A stretch of DNA of 60,780 nt, taken from positions 1 through 60,780 of the forward strand of contig NVXU02000022.1 in the NCBI GenBank assembly GCA_002734065.2. The letters run 5' to 3'. A model generated the notes under the pieces. That model did not search any database, had not been told where the DNA came from, and saw nothing but the letters and a program-made list of their open reading frames with translations. Origin of the DNA: Fluviicola sp. (lineage in GTDB: Bacteria; Bacteroidota; Bacteroidia; Flavobacteriales_D; Crocinitomicaceae). The translations under genes and the position numbers were made by a program. Below, piece after piece: positions 34,631 through 43,097 of this stretch (within the stretch, counting starts at the first letter, position 1; each line of letters starts with the position of its first letter).

Positions 34631-35329
34631 ATGATAGAATTATCTTTATACATAGACATTGAAGGATTTGCAAAGAAATTTGAAACTGGAGCAAAAAAAT
34701 CTTTTATTGATTTGACTAATGATTTATTTAAGCTCGGAAAAAATAATTTTAATCACCTCTCAATAGTTCAATTCGGAGGAGATGGGTTCTTAATCAAAGA
34801 AGTACTTACCTACACCAATAATCTAAATAGATTTATTGACATCGCATCTGCACTACTACAATCAATATGTCTTAGGGGAGGAATTGGTAGAGTTCAAATT
34901 TCATCAGGACATTTGGCTGACATTTCAGGACTATACTCCGAAGAGTTAAGAAATGCTATTTCGCGAGATAAACAAAATATATTACACGAAAGTAATAATG
35001 TTATGCTCATTAATAGCGTTATTGGAACTTCAATCATTAACTGTTTTAAACTCAAAGGCCCATCAGGTCCTTTACTTTTAATTGACAATTTGTTAATTAC
35101 TGATGAAGAAAAGCACAATTACATACATTACAACATGAACGGAATTAATGTATATGGTGTGAATTGGTTAAATAGAAAGAATGAAAACATATCAAATATG
35201 TTGGGCACGTTGGGAATTGATAATGTTACATTATTAGATAAGTTCCGAGCTTACTTAAATGAAAACGATTTGCATGAGACTTGGGAGGAAGAAGCTAAAA
35301 AACTAATACACCTAACATGCTCCATGTAA
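34631..35329 (+). CDS. Class III nucleotide cyclase-like protein
   Basis: The 232-residue protein shows the order of a class III cyclase domain. First comes YIDIEGF (Asp9, candidate metal ligand), then IVQFGGDGFLI (Asp51, candidate second metal ligand), then LRGGIGRVQISSGHLADISG (R.GI..G type). Last is VIGTSIINCFKLKGPSGPLLLID in the place of 'GD.VN.AARL....G.IL'. The transition-state Asn/Arg are not conserved at the aligned positions: Asn137 is shifted by one and Lys140 replaces Arg. It could be a divergent active cyclase, a Pycsar-like pyrimidine cyclase, or a catalytically dead sensor. No membrane or TIR effector is adjacent. No signal peptide. Confidence 0.65.
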   Translation: MIELSLYIDIEGFAKKFETGAKKSFIDLTNDLFKLGKNNFNHLSIVQFGGDGFLIKEVLTYTNNLNRFIDIASALLQSICLRGGIGRVQISSGHLADISGLYSEELRNAISRDKQNILHESNNVMLINSVIGTSIINCFKLKGPSGPLLLIDNLLITDEEKHNYIHYNMNGINVYGVNWLNRKNENISNMLGTLGIDNVTLLDKFRAYLNENDLHETWEEEAKKLIHLTCSM

Positions 35330-35383
35330 AATGGCAAAGAATAACGCTGAATAAAAATTGCCTCATTGCTATCCACCCACAAA

Positions 35384-35410
35384 AAAAGCCATCCTACAAA
35401 GAATGACTTT
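35384..35410 (-). terminator. Intrinsic terminator for the small gene at 35436
   Basis: Reading the minus strand, AAAGTCATTC pairs with GGATGGCTTT (10 bp, two G-U pairs, 6-base loop) and is followed by a T run. It lies 26 bases past the stop of the minus-strand 63-codon frame, supporting that frame as a real transcript. Confidence 0.65.
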
Positions 35411-35435
35411 CAAAATTTCTTACCTTAACTCCCCT

Positions 35436-35627
35436 CTAATTCAACGAGAAAAATAAAGTTTTGCTCTCTGATTGAGGTTGTTGTTCACCGTTTTTCACCA
35501 TGTCCATTAGTTTGGCCACTTGAAATATAGAAAGGCTACTATTTTCGCCCATTACTTTATGTTGCGATAATTTGAATTTCGCTCTTTTGACAGTATTGTT
35601 AATCATATCTATATTAATTAATTGCAT
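35436..35627 (-). CDS. Small hypothetical protein (63 aa) with its own terminator
   Basis: A 63-codon frame from ATG at 35627, possibly from the internal Met eight codons in. The product contains KRAKFKLSQHKVMGENSSLS then IFQVAKLMDMVKNGEQQPQS and ends KTLFFSLN. No family is recognised. The ending resembles that of the small protein at 51410-51562 (KRLVFNLN), which may mean a family of small proteins in this genome or chance. A clear intrinsic terminator follows on the same strand. No strong ribosome-binding site is visible, as is normal for Bacteroidota. Confidence 0.5.
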   Translation of the reverse strand: MQLINIDMINNTVKRAKFKLSQHKVMGENSSLSIFQVAKLMDMVKNGEQQPQSESKTLFFSLN

Positions 35628-35872
35628 TTCGTATTCTGTTTCCTACAAAGCCTTTACGGGATGTTTTTTCAAAATGTTACAAAAACCGTGACAAAAATTG
35701 CTTTTGCAAGTAGATCAGCCCTAAAATCTCCCTTACTACTTAGACGTAATAGACTGTAAATCATTACAATTGAACAACTCCATACTCTAAACAAGACATT
35801 TTGGTAACAAACTTAACATACTGTCCGAAGCGGAACTAGATTTCTATAAGCGCATTAACAAAAAAGTGGAAA
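35628..35872. other. Gene-poor gap
   Basis: No open frame of useful length, repeat array or hairpin was found in these 245 bases. It is AT-rich and presumably carries the promoter of the small minus-strand gene at 35436. Confidence 0.5.
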
Positions 35873-36091
35873 CTACTTTTTAATCAAAGGATAAATCAAA
35901 TCTTCTAAACCGTTGATTTTAATCTCCAACATTAATTCCAATTGGCGGCCGTGCTTCCCAGCTGGAAAACCCTTATTTCTCATCCACAACAAATACGGTT
36001 CGGGCACATTCACCAAGAAACGACCCTTGTATTTGCCGTAATACATCTTCGCGTTGGCTAATTCTACCAGTTCATGTTCTTTAGAAGCCAT
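35873..36091 (-). CDS. DUF3820-family protein
   Basis: The 72-residue protein contains MYYGKYKGRFLVNVPEPYLLWM and ends LEDLIYPLIKK. It matches the DUF3820 family ('M..GKYKG..L..VPE.YL.W...KGFP.GKLG..L..M.EIK.NGL..L'). The function is unknown; homologues are sometimes fused to nucleases. Length is normal. It is seven bases from the stop of pepD on the same strand, so it is downstream in that transcript. Confidence 0.9.
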   Translation of the reverse strand: MASKEHELVELANAKMYYGKYKGRFLVNVPEPYLLWMRNKGFPAGKHGRQLELMLEIKINGLEDLIYPLIKK

Positions 36092-36098
36092 GCCTACT

Positions 36099-37556
36099 CT
36101 ATTTTACGGGAATTGCCTGCAACGTATCCAAGAAATAAGCCCAGTATTTTTGCACAGAAGAAATTTGACATTTTTCATCCGGAGAATGAGCTGCCCTGAT
36201 GTTTGGTCCAAAAGAAATCATGTCAACTCCCGGAAGATGCTTGGAGAGAATTCCACATTCCAACCCTGCGTGACAAGCTTTCACTTGAGGTTCTTCGTTG
36301 AAATTCTTTTTGTACAAATCTTTCATTATCACCAAGATTTCAGAATCAGAATTGGGCTGCCATCCCGGGTATTCTCCTGTTTGAATAACATTCGCACCCA
36401 TTAAATCAAAAGGACTACGAACTGTGTTGGCAACATCGTCTCGGGTAGATTCTACACTCGATCTTTGCAAAGATTGCGTAATAAACTTGCCGTCAGCAAC
36501 GATAACACGCGCCAAACTAGATGAAGATTCAACCAATCCTTCAATGTCAGGGCTCATTCTGAAAACACCGTTATGAGTAGCGTAGAGCGTTTGAATGATT
36601 TTAGTTCTTTCCAAGGAAGTTGTCATTTTCATTTCAGAAAGAACCGTTTTGTTGAGTGAAATTTCGAGTTTCACTTCAATCAACTTGAATTCACTCTTAA
36701 TTTCTGCAACAATCACAGGGAATGTTTCTTCCAATTCGTCAAGACCTTCGTTTTCTACAGCAATAATTACTGTTGCCTCACGAGGAATCGCATTTCTCAA
36801 CGAACCTCCATCAAAGGAAACTAACTGAAAATCAACAGAATGAGAAAGAAAGTGATACAACACTCGATTGGCAATTTTATTCGCATTGCCCCTGCCCTTA
36901 TCGATATCCATTCCAGAATGACCGCCTGTAAGACCTTTGATTTTGAGTTCAAAAAGATGGTAATTCTCTTCAACATTCACTTGATCGTAATTGTAAGCGG
37001 TGTTGGTGTCAATTCCTCCAGCGCAACCGATAGAAAGCTCGTCATCATCCTCTGTATCGAGATTTAGAAGTATCTCACCAGAAAAGTTAGACGCGTCTAA
37101 CTTTATTGCTCCTGTCATTCCAGTCTCTTCGTCTATGGTGAACATTGCTTCTATCGCAGGATGCGCAATTGTGTCCGATTCTAGCACCGCCATAATCGTT
37201 GCCACGCCAATTCCATTGTCTGCACCCAAGGTTGTGCCATTAGCACGCACCCAATCTCCATCCACAATCATTTCAATTCCTTGCGTAGCAAAATCAAAGT
37301 CGGTATCGTTGTTTTTCTGATGCACCATGTCTAAATGCGACTGCAGAATAATTGTTTTTCTATCCTCCATCCCCGCAGAAGCTGGCTTTTTGATGATCAC
37401 ATTGCCAATTGCATCATTGATTGTCTCCAATCCTAAATTCTTGCCAAAATCCAGCATAAACTGAATGACTTGCTCTTCTTTCTTTGATCCTCTAGGAACT
37501 GCGTTTAGATCCGCAAACTTGTTCCATAATTGTTTTGGTTCTAAGTTTCTTATCAT
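36099..37556 (-). CDS. pepD: Aminoacyl-histidine dipeptidase (M20 family)
   Basis: The 485-residue protein starts NLEPKQLWNKFADLNAVPRGS, typical of PepD. Metal-ligand motifs are seen as ILQSHLDMVHQKN, GTTLGADNGIG, IDEETGMTGAI and HAGLECGIL. It is a cytosolic zinc dipeptidase with broad Xaa-His and other dipeptide activity. Length matches the family. Upstream of the start is AGGAGTTAAG, repeated twice (37567 and 37580), which can serve as a ribosome-binding site but also forms part of a repeat. Confidence 0.95.
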   Translation of the reverse strand: MIRNLEPKQLWNKFADLNAVPRGSKKEEQVIQFMLDFGKNLGLETINDAIGNVIIKKPASAGMEDRKTIILQSHLDMVHQKNNDTDFDFATQGIEMIVDGDWVRANGTTLGADNGIGVATIMAVLESDTIAHPAIEAMFTIDEETGMTGAIKLDASNFSGEILLNLDTEDDDELSIGCAGGIDTNTAYNYDQVNVEENYHLFELKIKGLTGGHSGMDIDKGRGNANKIANRVLYHFLSHSVDFQLVSFDGGSLRNAIPREATVIIAVENEGLDELEETFPVIVAEIKSEFKLIEVKLEISLNKTVLSEMKMTTSLERTKIIQTLYATHNGVFRMSPDIEGLVESSSSLARVIVADGKFITQSLQRSSVESTRDDVANTVRSPFDLMGANVIQTGEYPGWQPNSDSEILVIMKDLYKKNFNEEPQVKACHAGLECGILSKHLPGVDMISFGPNIRAAHSPDEKCQISSVQKYWAYFLDTLQAIPVK

Positions 37557-37779
37557 TTTTTTTTTAGGAGTTAAGAATGTTAGGAGTTAAGAAGTCAAGA
37601 AGGATTAACTCACCACTAACAGTCATTTATAAATAATCTTTTTGTTGCACGCAGATTATGCTGATTTCCGCAGATCGACCCTAACTCAACAATCAACTTC
37701 ATCACTCCACACTGGTTGCCGAGCGTCAGCCGAGGTACACTCATCACTCCTCACTCCTCACTCCACACTCTAACACCTA
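37557..37779. repeat. Mosaic repeat gap: TAGGAGTTAAG pair, CACGCAGATT element, 42-base element, ACTCCTC heptamers
   Basis: The gap carries TAGGAGTTAAGAA twice (37566, 37579), then tgcacgcagattatgctgat tccgcagat at 37647-37677, which resembles 43098-43127. The second copy of the 42-base element is at 37707-37748, followed by heptamers actcatc, actcctc, actcctc, actccac, actctaa (37739-37773). No gene. Confidence 0.7.
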
Positions 37780-38013
37780 TCAACTTCCTTCTCTAAACTG
37801 CACTATCCTCTCAATATACAACTGTTCTACTTTCGCTCTTGCCCACGGTGTTTTCCGTAAGAATGTCAAACTGCTCTTTAACGTTGGGTTGTTCTTAAAA
37901 CAATTGATGTTTACCAAGTACCCCATGTTCTCCCAACCTAATTCTGCCTCTAATTCTGAGACAATCGTTTTTAGGTTGACGCCGTGTAAAGGATCGTTTG
38001 AAATTCCAGACAT
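37780..38013 (-). CDS. VF530-family (DUF2132) protein
   Basis: The 77-residue protein includes DPLHGVNLKTIVSELEAELG, then WENMGYLVNINCFKNNPTLKSS and FLRKTPWARAKVEQLYI, the full VF530 signature. The family is small, alpha-helical and DNA-binding-like in structure, but has no established role. Its ATG overlaps the stop of ettA by one base, so it is co-transcribed and probably translationally coupled. Confidence 0.93.
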   Translation of the reverse strand: MSGISNDPLHGVNLKTIVSELEAELGWENMGYLVNINCFKNNPTLKSSLTFLRKTPWARAKVEQLYIERIVQFREGS

Positions 38014-39698
38014 TACTTAATTAATTTCTTGTATCTAATTCTCTTTGGCCCACTATCGCCCAATCGTTTCTTTCTATTTTCTTCGTACTCAGAATAAGAT
38101 CCCTCGAACCAATAAACTTCAGAATCTCCTTCAAAAGCCAGAATGTGTGTACAAATTCGATCTAAGAACCATCTATCGTGAGAAATAACAACGGCGCAAC
38201 CTGCAAAATTCTGAATTCCTTCTTCCAAAGCTCTCAATGTATTGACATCAATGTCATTGGTCGGTTCATCTAATAGCAGAACATTTGCTTCCGTTTTTAG
38301 CGTCATTGCGAGATGCAAGCGATTTCTTTCTCCACCAGACAAAACACCAACCTTCTTATTTTGGTCAGAACCGTTAAAGTTAAATTTTGACAAATAAGCA
38401 CGCGCATTGATTTTCTGCGTACCAATTTCTACATATTCCAAACCGTTTGAAACAACCTCAAAAACGGTCTTTTCGTCACTGATTTCGGCATGCGTTTGAT
38501 CTACATAACCTATCTTAACGGTGTCTCCCACCTTAAATTCTCCGCTGTCAGGTTGCAATTCATCCATAATCATTTTGAAGATGGTTGTTTTACCTGCACC
38601 ATTCGGCCCAACGATTCCAACGATTCCAGCAGGCGGCAACTTGAAGTTCAAGTCATTGTACAACAATTTATCGCCAAAAGCTTTTGCGACATGCTCCGCA
38701 TCAATCACATTCGACCCTAAGCGAGGACCGTTTGGAATTGGCATTTCTAATAGATCATCTTTTGCCTTAACGTCTTGCGCAAGCATCTTGTCATAGTTGG
38801 CGATACGCGCTTTATTCTTCGCATGTCGTCCTTTCGGGTTCATTCTCACCCATTCCAGCTCTCTTGCCAACATTTTTTGGCGTTTTGATTCAGTTTTTTC
38901 CTCTTTTTTCAATTTATTCCCTTTCTGCTCCAACCAAGAAGAATAATTTCCTTTCCATGGAATACCTTCGCCTCTATCCAATTCAAGAATCCAGCCGGCA
39001 ACATTGTCCAAGAAGTACCTATCGTGAGTTACAGCAATGACGGTACCTTTGTACTGTTGCAAATGTTGTTCTAACCATTCTATTGATTCAGCATCCAAGT
39101 GATTGGTGGGCTCATCGAGCAAAAGAATATCAGGATTTTTCAGCAGCAAACGACACAAAGCAACCCTTCTTCTTTCACCACCAGAAAGTGTTCCTATCAA
39201 TTGGTCTTCGGGTGCGCAACGCAAAGCATCCATTGCTCTGTCTAATTTCGTGTCCAATTCCCAAGCATCTTGCGAATCAATAATATCTTGCACTTCCCCT
39301 TGGCGTTGAATGAGTTTATCCATAGCATCTGCATCATTGAGAATTGCCTCATCCATGAAAGAATTGTTGATTTGCTCAAATTCTGCGAGAATATCTACTG
39401 TTTCTTGCACTCCTTCCATCACGATTTCCTTCACCGTTTTAGACTCGTCTAACTCTGGTTCTTGAGAAAGATAGCCAACAGAATAACCTTCTGAGAATAC
39501 AACTTCGCCTTTGTAGGCTTCGTCTAAACCTGCAATAATTTTCATCACGGTTGACTTTCCCGAGCCATTGAGACCAATGATTCCGATTTTTGCTCCGTAA
39601 AAAAAGGAGAGGTATATATTTTTAATTATTTGCTTCCCTGCCGGCGTATCTTTGGAGACACCGACCATTGAGAATATGATTTTTTTATCGTCTGACAT
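38013..39698 (-). CDS. ettA: ABC-F protein EttA (energy-dependent translational throttle)
   Basis: The 561-residue protein has two ABC ATPase domains: Walker A GLNGSGKS and GPNGAGKT, signatures LSGGERRR and LSGGERNR, and Walker B LLLDEPTNHLD and LLLDEPTNDID. There is no membrane domain. The linker between the domains contains the arm/P-site interaction motif region (EWVRMNPKGRHAKNKARI). EttA binds the ribosomal E site and couples translation to ATP/ADP ratio. Length and motifs are typical. VF530 follows directly. Confidence 0.95.
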   Translation of the reverse strand: MSDDKKIIFSMVGVSKDTPAGKQIIKNIYLSFFYGAKIGIIGLNGSGKSTVMKIIAGLDEAYKGEVVFSEGYSVGYLSQEPELDESKTVKEIVMEGVQETVDILAEFEQINNSFMDEAILNDADAMDKLIQRQGEVQDIIDSQDAWELDTKLDRAMDALRCAPEDQLIGTLSGGERRRVALCRLLLKNPDILLLDEPTNHLDAESIEWLEQHLQQYKGTVIAVTHDRYFLDNVAGWILELDRGEGIPWKGNYSSWLEQKGNKLKKEEKTESKRQKMLARELEWVRMNPKGRHAKNKARIANYDKMLAQDVKAKDDLLEMPIPNGPRLGSNVIDAEHVAKAFGDKLLYNDLNFKLPPAGIVGIVGPNGAGKTTIFKMIMDELQPDSGEFKVGDTVKIGYVDQTHAEISDEKTVFEVVSNGLEYVEIGTQKINARAYLSKFNFNGSDQNKKVGVLSGGERNRLHLAMTLKTEANVLLLDEPTNDIDVNTLRALEEGIQNFAGCAVVISHDRWFLDRICTHILAFEGDSEVYWFEGSYSEYEENRKKRLGDSGPKRIRYKKLIK

Positions 39699-39770
39699 GT
39701 TAACTTTTTTGGTAGAATTTCAAAGTTAATAAAAGAGATGAGAATTGTAGGGAATAAAATTTTAAACCTT

Positions 39771-41006
39771 TTACGAACTGGTTTTTTCTTTTCGAAATAA
39801 CTGAATCAAATTATCTAAAAGAAACATGTAGAAGATAATCCAAACTCCGAGCACACCAATTACTAGGCGATCACCTTGATAGAATGAAATACCCGTAGTG
39901 AAGATGTAGTAATAAAAAAGAGCCGACATGCCAATTAATACGATCATTTTAACATGCTTCTTTCCCTTCAATAAATAAAAGAATACGACTACGAAGATGA
40001 GAATAAATAAGGCATGAAGGATAAAATAAACTTTATTCATCGCCTTCATGATCTCGTTGTAAAATTCATTTTGATTCTTGTCAGACGTCTTCAAGTAGTT
40101 TGCCTCAGATCGAATATTTGACATTATATTATCTGAAAATAGCAACGCATACGTTGAAAAATTATCAAAGAAAAAAGATTTAATCTCGCTATTTGTTTCT
40201 TGGTTAGCCATTGTTAGCGCTTCCTTATGCTCTAAACCCTTAATTTCTTCCAAACCTTGTGCATATACATAGCTCTTAAAAGTCTTAGCCCCTATTTGCG
40301 AAACTGTGACTTCATCATATTTGAGTTTCATCACTGAGACTTGAGTAATTACCGGAGAAATAATCAGAATCAACAAGAATAATTTTTTAGGGTTATTAAT
40401 GTATTTTTTTAAGTAAAATAGAGGAAGTAATACAACTAGCACAAAAATGAATGGATAGAAAAAAGAAGGTTTAATAATGGTTAAAACGGAGAGAAATAAT
40501 AAAGTAGAATGAAGAAAAAACAATTCTCTTCTCTGTTTAATATTTTTACAGCAAGTGTAAGAAAGTAAAACCAATAAGAACACTGTCGTTAGTTCAGTAA
40601 GCCCGTGGAAAGTCATGGATATCAGCGATAGATTGATTACGAAAATCAGCCCCCCCACATAAGCAAGTACAACTTTCGATGTTAATTCAAATATAGACTT
40701 GAAAATATACACTGAAGACAGTACCCATAGAGCAACATGATAAAACCAGACAGCATAGACTCCTCCAATCTTGAGTAAAAATGTAAGTATCAAAGGAAAG
40801 CCTATAGGTCGAATGGAATAATAACCAGAATCCGTTCCGCCAACAATTGCCTCTCCTAAAAGCTTGTAAGAATTCGCATCGACTGAATAAAACATAGTCG
40901 CATCATCTATCGATATTGAGAGAAGATTATAAAACAGAAAATACAATCCTAGGGATAGTATTGTGACGATAAATATATGTGGGTACTTTTTAAGAAGAGA
41001 AACCAT
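39771..41006 (-). CDS. Polytopic membrane protein, probable lipid-linked-sugar glycosyltransferase (GT-C like)
   Basis: The 411-residue protein has about nine to ten hydrophobic helices. The first loop has IDDATMFYSVDANSYKLLGEA then IVGGTDSGYYSIRPIGFPLI; acidic residues after the first helix and the RP.G.P step resemble GT-C/PMT-type enzymes of the cell envelope. No closer family is recognised, so the function is tentative. Two non-hydrophobic stretches occur around 225-290. It stands alone between ettA and the CCC-motif/DUF2752 cluster, all on the minus strand. Confidence 0.7.
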   Translation of the reverse strand: MVSLLKKYPHIFIVTILSLGLYFLFYNLLSISIDDATMFYSVDANSYKLLGEAIVGGTDSGYYSIRPIGFPLILTFLLKIGGVYAVWFYHVALWVLSSVYIFKSIFELTSKVVLAYVGGLIFVINLSLISMTFHGLTELTTVFLLVLLSYTCCKNIKQRRELFFLHSTLLFLSVLTIIKPSFFYPFIFVLVVLLPLFYLKKYINNPKKLFLLILIISPVITQVSVMKLKYDEVTVSQIGAKTFKSYVYAQGLEEIKGLEHKEALTMANQETNSEIKSFFFDNFSTYALLFSDNIMSNIRSEANYLKTSDKNQNEFYNEIMKAMNKVYFILHALFILIFVVVFFYLLKGKKHVKMIVLIGMSALFYYYIFTTGISFYQGDRLVIGVLGVWIIFYMFLLDNLIQLFRKEKTSS

Positions 41007-41062
41007 AAATATTAAAACGAAGGAGATTTTTCCTTGCGAAGGTAAAGAACAAAAAAGAGAAA

Positions 41063-41341
41063 CTACTCAAAAGCACTTCCATTCATCAATTTGACAATGA
41101 AATTAGCAACAATCAAACTCACTGTCAGAATAAAAAGAATGACAATAACCCTACTTCCATGCTTAAACTTAAAAATAAGATGCAACAAAAGAAAAATAAT
41201 GGTTAGCAAAAAAGGAATGGTCGCAGGAAACATCTGAATGCTTTCTCCTACTTGCCCATTCATCAATAAATCAAATGATCTTTGCGCACCGCAAGTTGGA
41301 CAATCTTCACCGAGTTCTTCTTTCCAACTACATTGATACAT
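41063..41341 (-). CDS. DUF2752-family membrane protein
   Basis: The 92-residue protein has the DUF2752 signature near its start (GEDCPTCGAQRSFDLLMNGQ; Cys14, Cys17) followed by two hydrophobic segments (about 40-60, 66-88). The family is of unknown function. It begins three bases after the stop of the CCC-motif membrane protein gene, a pairing I recall from Bacteroidota, so the two proteins may work together. Confidence 0.85.
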   Translation of the reverse strand: MYQCSWKEELGEDCPTCGAQRSFDLLMNGQVGESIQMFPATIPFLLTIIFLLLHLIFKFKHGSRVIVILFILTVSLIVANFIVKLMNGSAFE

Positions 41342-41344
41342 TCC

Positions 41345-41698
41345 TTATCTAATAAGGACGCTTGAAAAAATAAACAGAATGATGACAAAATAAAGGAACA
41401 TCAAACCTGACAAAATCGTACCTATGATAGCACAAATAAAACCTGCCTGTGCATTCTTGTAAGAAGCAGCATAATGATTCGTGTCGGTTTTATACAGTTT
41501 CTTGTCTTTACTATGGAGTACAATGGCAATTATTCCGCAAATTAACCCTGGCACACCATACAAGATACAACCAACTATTGAAATGATACCCAACACCAAT
41601 GTTGCGGTCGCGTTTGGGAGTTTTCCATTTCCCGAACCTGAATAACCTGATTGATTATCTTTTACTCCTGGGTCTAATAAATCGTCTAATTCGCTCAT
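41345..41698 (-). CDS. CCC-motif / DUF4190-like membrane protein
   Basis: From the ATG at 41698 the protein is 117 residues; a longer reading to 41755 would run through the upstream terminator and is rejected. It starts with a soluble tail (MSELDDLLDPGVKDNQSG) and has two membrane hairpins (TATLVLGIISIVGCILYGVPGL; GFICAIIGTILSGLMFLYFV) characteristic of DUF4190-type proteins. The function is unknown. Followed directly by the DUF2752 gene. Confidence 0.82.
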   Translation of the reverse strand: MSELDDLLDPGVKDNQSGYSGSGNGKLPNATATLVLGIISIVGCILYGVPGLICGIIAIVLHSKDKKLYKTDTNHYAASYKNAQAGFICAIIGTILSGLMFLYFVIILFIFSSVLIR

Positions 41699-41726
41699 GT
41701 TTTTAATTTTTATGAAAGTACAAATA

Positions 41727-41761
41727 AAAAAAATGCCACATTCAGAATGCGGCATTTTTTT
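41727..41761 (-). terminator. Bidirectional-looking intrinsic terminator
   Basis: AAAAAAATGCC-ACATTCAGAATG-CGGCATTTTTTT forms a long stem with A/T runs on both sides. On the minus strand it lies 20 bases after the stop of the gene ending at 41782 and before the start at 41698, so it separates the two. Confidence 0.85.
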
Positions 41762-41781
41762 ATTAAAATGTTATTTTAATC

Positions 41782-42282
41782 TTAGTTTACTAAGTGTTTT
41801 TTGTTTGCGTTGTACATCAATACGAATGCTAAATTGATAATAATACCAATCACTACTCCCATCCATAATCCAGCTGAAACCATAGAGTCTGCTGCCGCAA
41901 ATCCAGCATCGTTATATCCTTCAAATCCTTCAAGTCCTTCAAGTGAGCTAGAAATAGAGCTCATTGCTGATTTAAAAGTTAAAGCAGATACAATTGCTCC
42001 TAAGATTGAAATCATAGCACCTACAACATACATCATAAATCCTTGTTTTTTCAATCCCCACATTTGAATAGCTCCATACAGGCATAACGCCGCAGCAACT
42101 AACCCCATAACTTGAACAAGCATTGTTCCTTCTGTTGTGAACATTGCGAGAGCAGAACTACCTATAAGTCCCATTAATCCACCTAATATTCCTAATCCTG
42201 AACCGATAAAAGTTAAAATACATAAGACCGTTAAAAATGTTGGTCTTTGACCGCTTTCGGCATTTCCATCTAGTGTTTCCAT
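41782..42282 (-). CDS. Four-helix hypothetical membrane protein
   Basis: From ATG at 42282 (METLDGNAESGQRPTFLTVL) the protein has 166 residues; a longer frame to 42345 lacks support. Four hydrophobic helices are visible (about 16-40, 48-68, 75-98, 133-158), with a Ser/Gly-rich loop (SSISSSLEGLEGFEGYNDAG) between the last two. No family assignment is firm, although similar Bacteroidota proteins are common. It has its own terminator. Confidence 0.75.
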   Translation of the reverse strand: METLDGNAESGQRPTFLTVLCILTFIGSGLGILGGLMGLIGSSALAMFTTEGTMLVQVMGLVAAALCLYGAIQMWGLKKQGFMMYVVGAMISILGAIVSALTFKSAMSSISSSLEGLEGFEGYNDAGFAAADSMVSAGLWMGVVIGIIINLAFVLMYNANKKHLVN

Positions 42283-42432
42283 AATAATTTGTTTTTTTAA
42301 GTTAATAGTTAATTTTGGCACAATATATAGAAATGATTCCTTCAATCACAAACTTTGTTAATAAGTTTAGGGGTGTTTTATGAACATTCATCTATTAATA
42401 AGTAGTGTTAAGCTTATTTTTAATATTATTCA

Positions 42433-42440
42433 TACCTTTA
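42433..42440 (+). promoter_or_regulatory. -7 box TACCTTTA
   Basis: TACCTTTA lies five bases before the ATG at 42446. It supports that start over the longer frame from 42380 and suggests a leaderless mRNA. Confidence 0.5.
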
Positions 42441-42445
42441 CTGTT

Positions 42446-43075
42446 ATGAGAATAGCACTGGTTTTACTAACAATCATACTTTCATTTTCTTTCTGTAAGA
42501 AGAAAGGGAAAGCTGATTTCACGGTTACTGGAAAAATCACAAATGCTACTTATGGCATTCCGCTAAGCGGAGCAAGTATCAAAATCTATGAAAAAAGCCC
42601 TAGTTCAAGTCAAGAAATTCTTGTAGGAACAACTACAACAGACTCAGGAGGCAATTATTCATTTACTTTTCCAAGAAACAAGGTGCAGTCATATAGAGTC
42701 AACGGAGTAAAAGCAAATTATTTCACATTCGATGAAACAATTAACTTTTCTGATCTTTCTATTGATTCTGATAACATTAGAAATTACAGTACAACAGCAA
42801 AATCATGGGTTAAATTAAGTTTTGTAAATACACTCCCTTCTGCTGTGACGGATGAAATTAGATTTAGTCGCTCAGCCGGGAAATCTAATTGTGCAGAATG
42901 CTGTACATCTGGAGAAATTAGCATTTTTGGTATTGCCGATACGAGTATTTACTGCATCAATGATGGTAACACTAATTACACTTACAATTACAATGTTGTC
43001 GGAACCTCTAATGTCGGTCAGCAAAGTGTTGTGACAGTTGCTTTTGATACTACGGAAATTCTGTTGAATTATTAG
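42446..43075 (+). CDS. Hypothetical lipoprotein with Ig-like carboxypeptidase-regulatory domain
   Basis: From ATG at 42446 the protein is 209 residues with lipoprotein signal MRIALVLLTIILSFSFC. A carboxypeptidase-regulatory-like beta-sandwich follows (FTVTGKITNATYGIPLSGAS; TTDSGGNYSFTFPRNK), then a beta-rich tail with an unusual Cys cluster NCAECC (about 155). It probably sits in the outer membrane or periplasm. A longer reading from 42380 is rejected because the promoter-like box would fall inside it and the signal peptide would be internal. Confidence 0.75.
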   Translation: MRIALVLLTIILSFSFCKKKGKADFTVTGKITNATYGIPLSGASIKIYEKSPSSSQEILVGTTTTDSGGNYSFTFPRNKVQSYRVNGVKANYFTFDETINFSDLSIDSDNIRNYSTTAKSWVKLSFVNTLPSAVTDEIRFSRSAGKSNCAECCTSGEISIFGIADTSIYCINDGNTNYTYNYNVVGTSNVGQQSVVTVAFDTTEILLNY

Positions 43076-43097
43076 AACTAGATTAGAAGGGTAATTT

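Noticed and set aside
34631-35329. Calling the cyclase-like gene a complete Pycsar system
   Set aside because: No adjacent PycTM, PycTIR or other cyclic-nucleotide-binding effector was found and two catalytic positions differ; kept as cyclase-like only.
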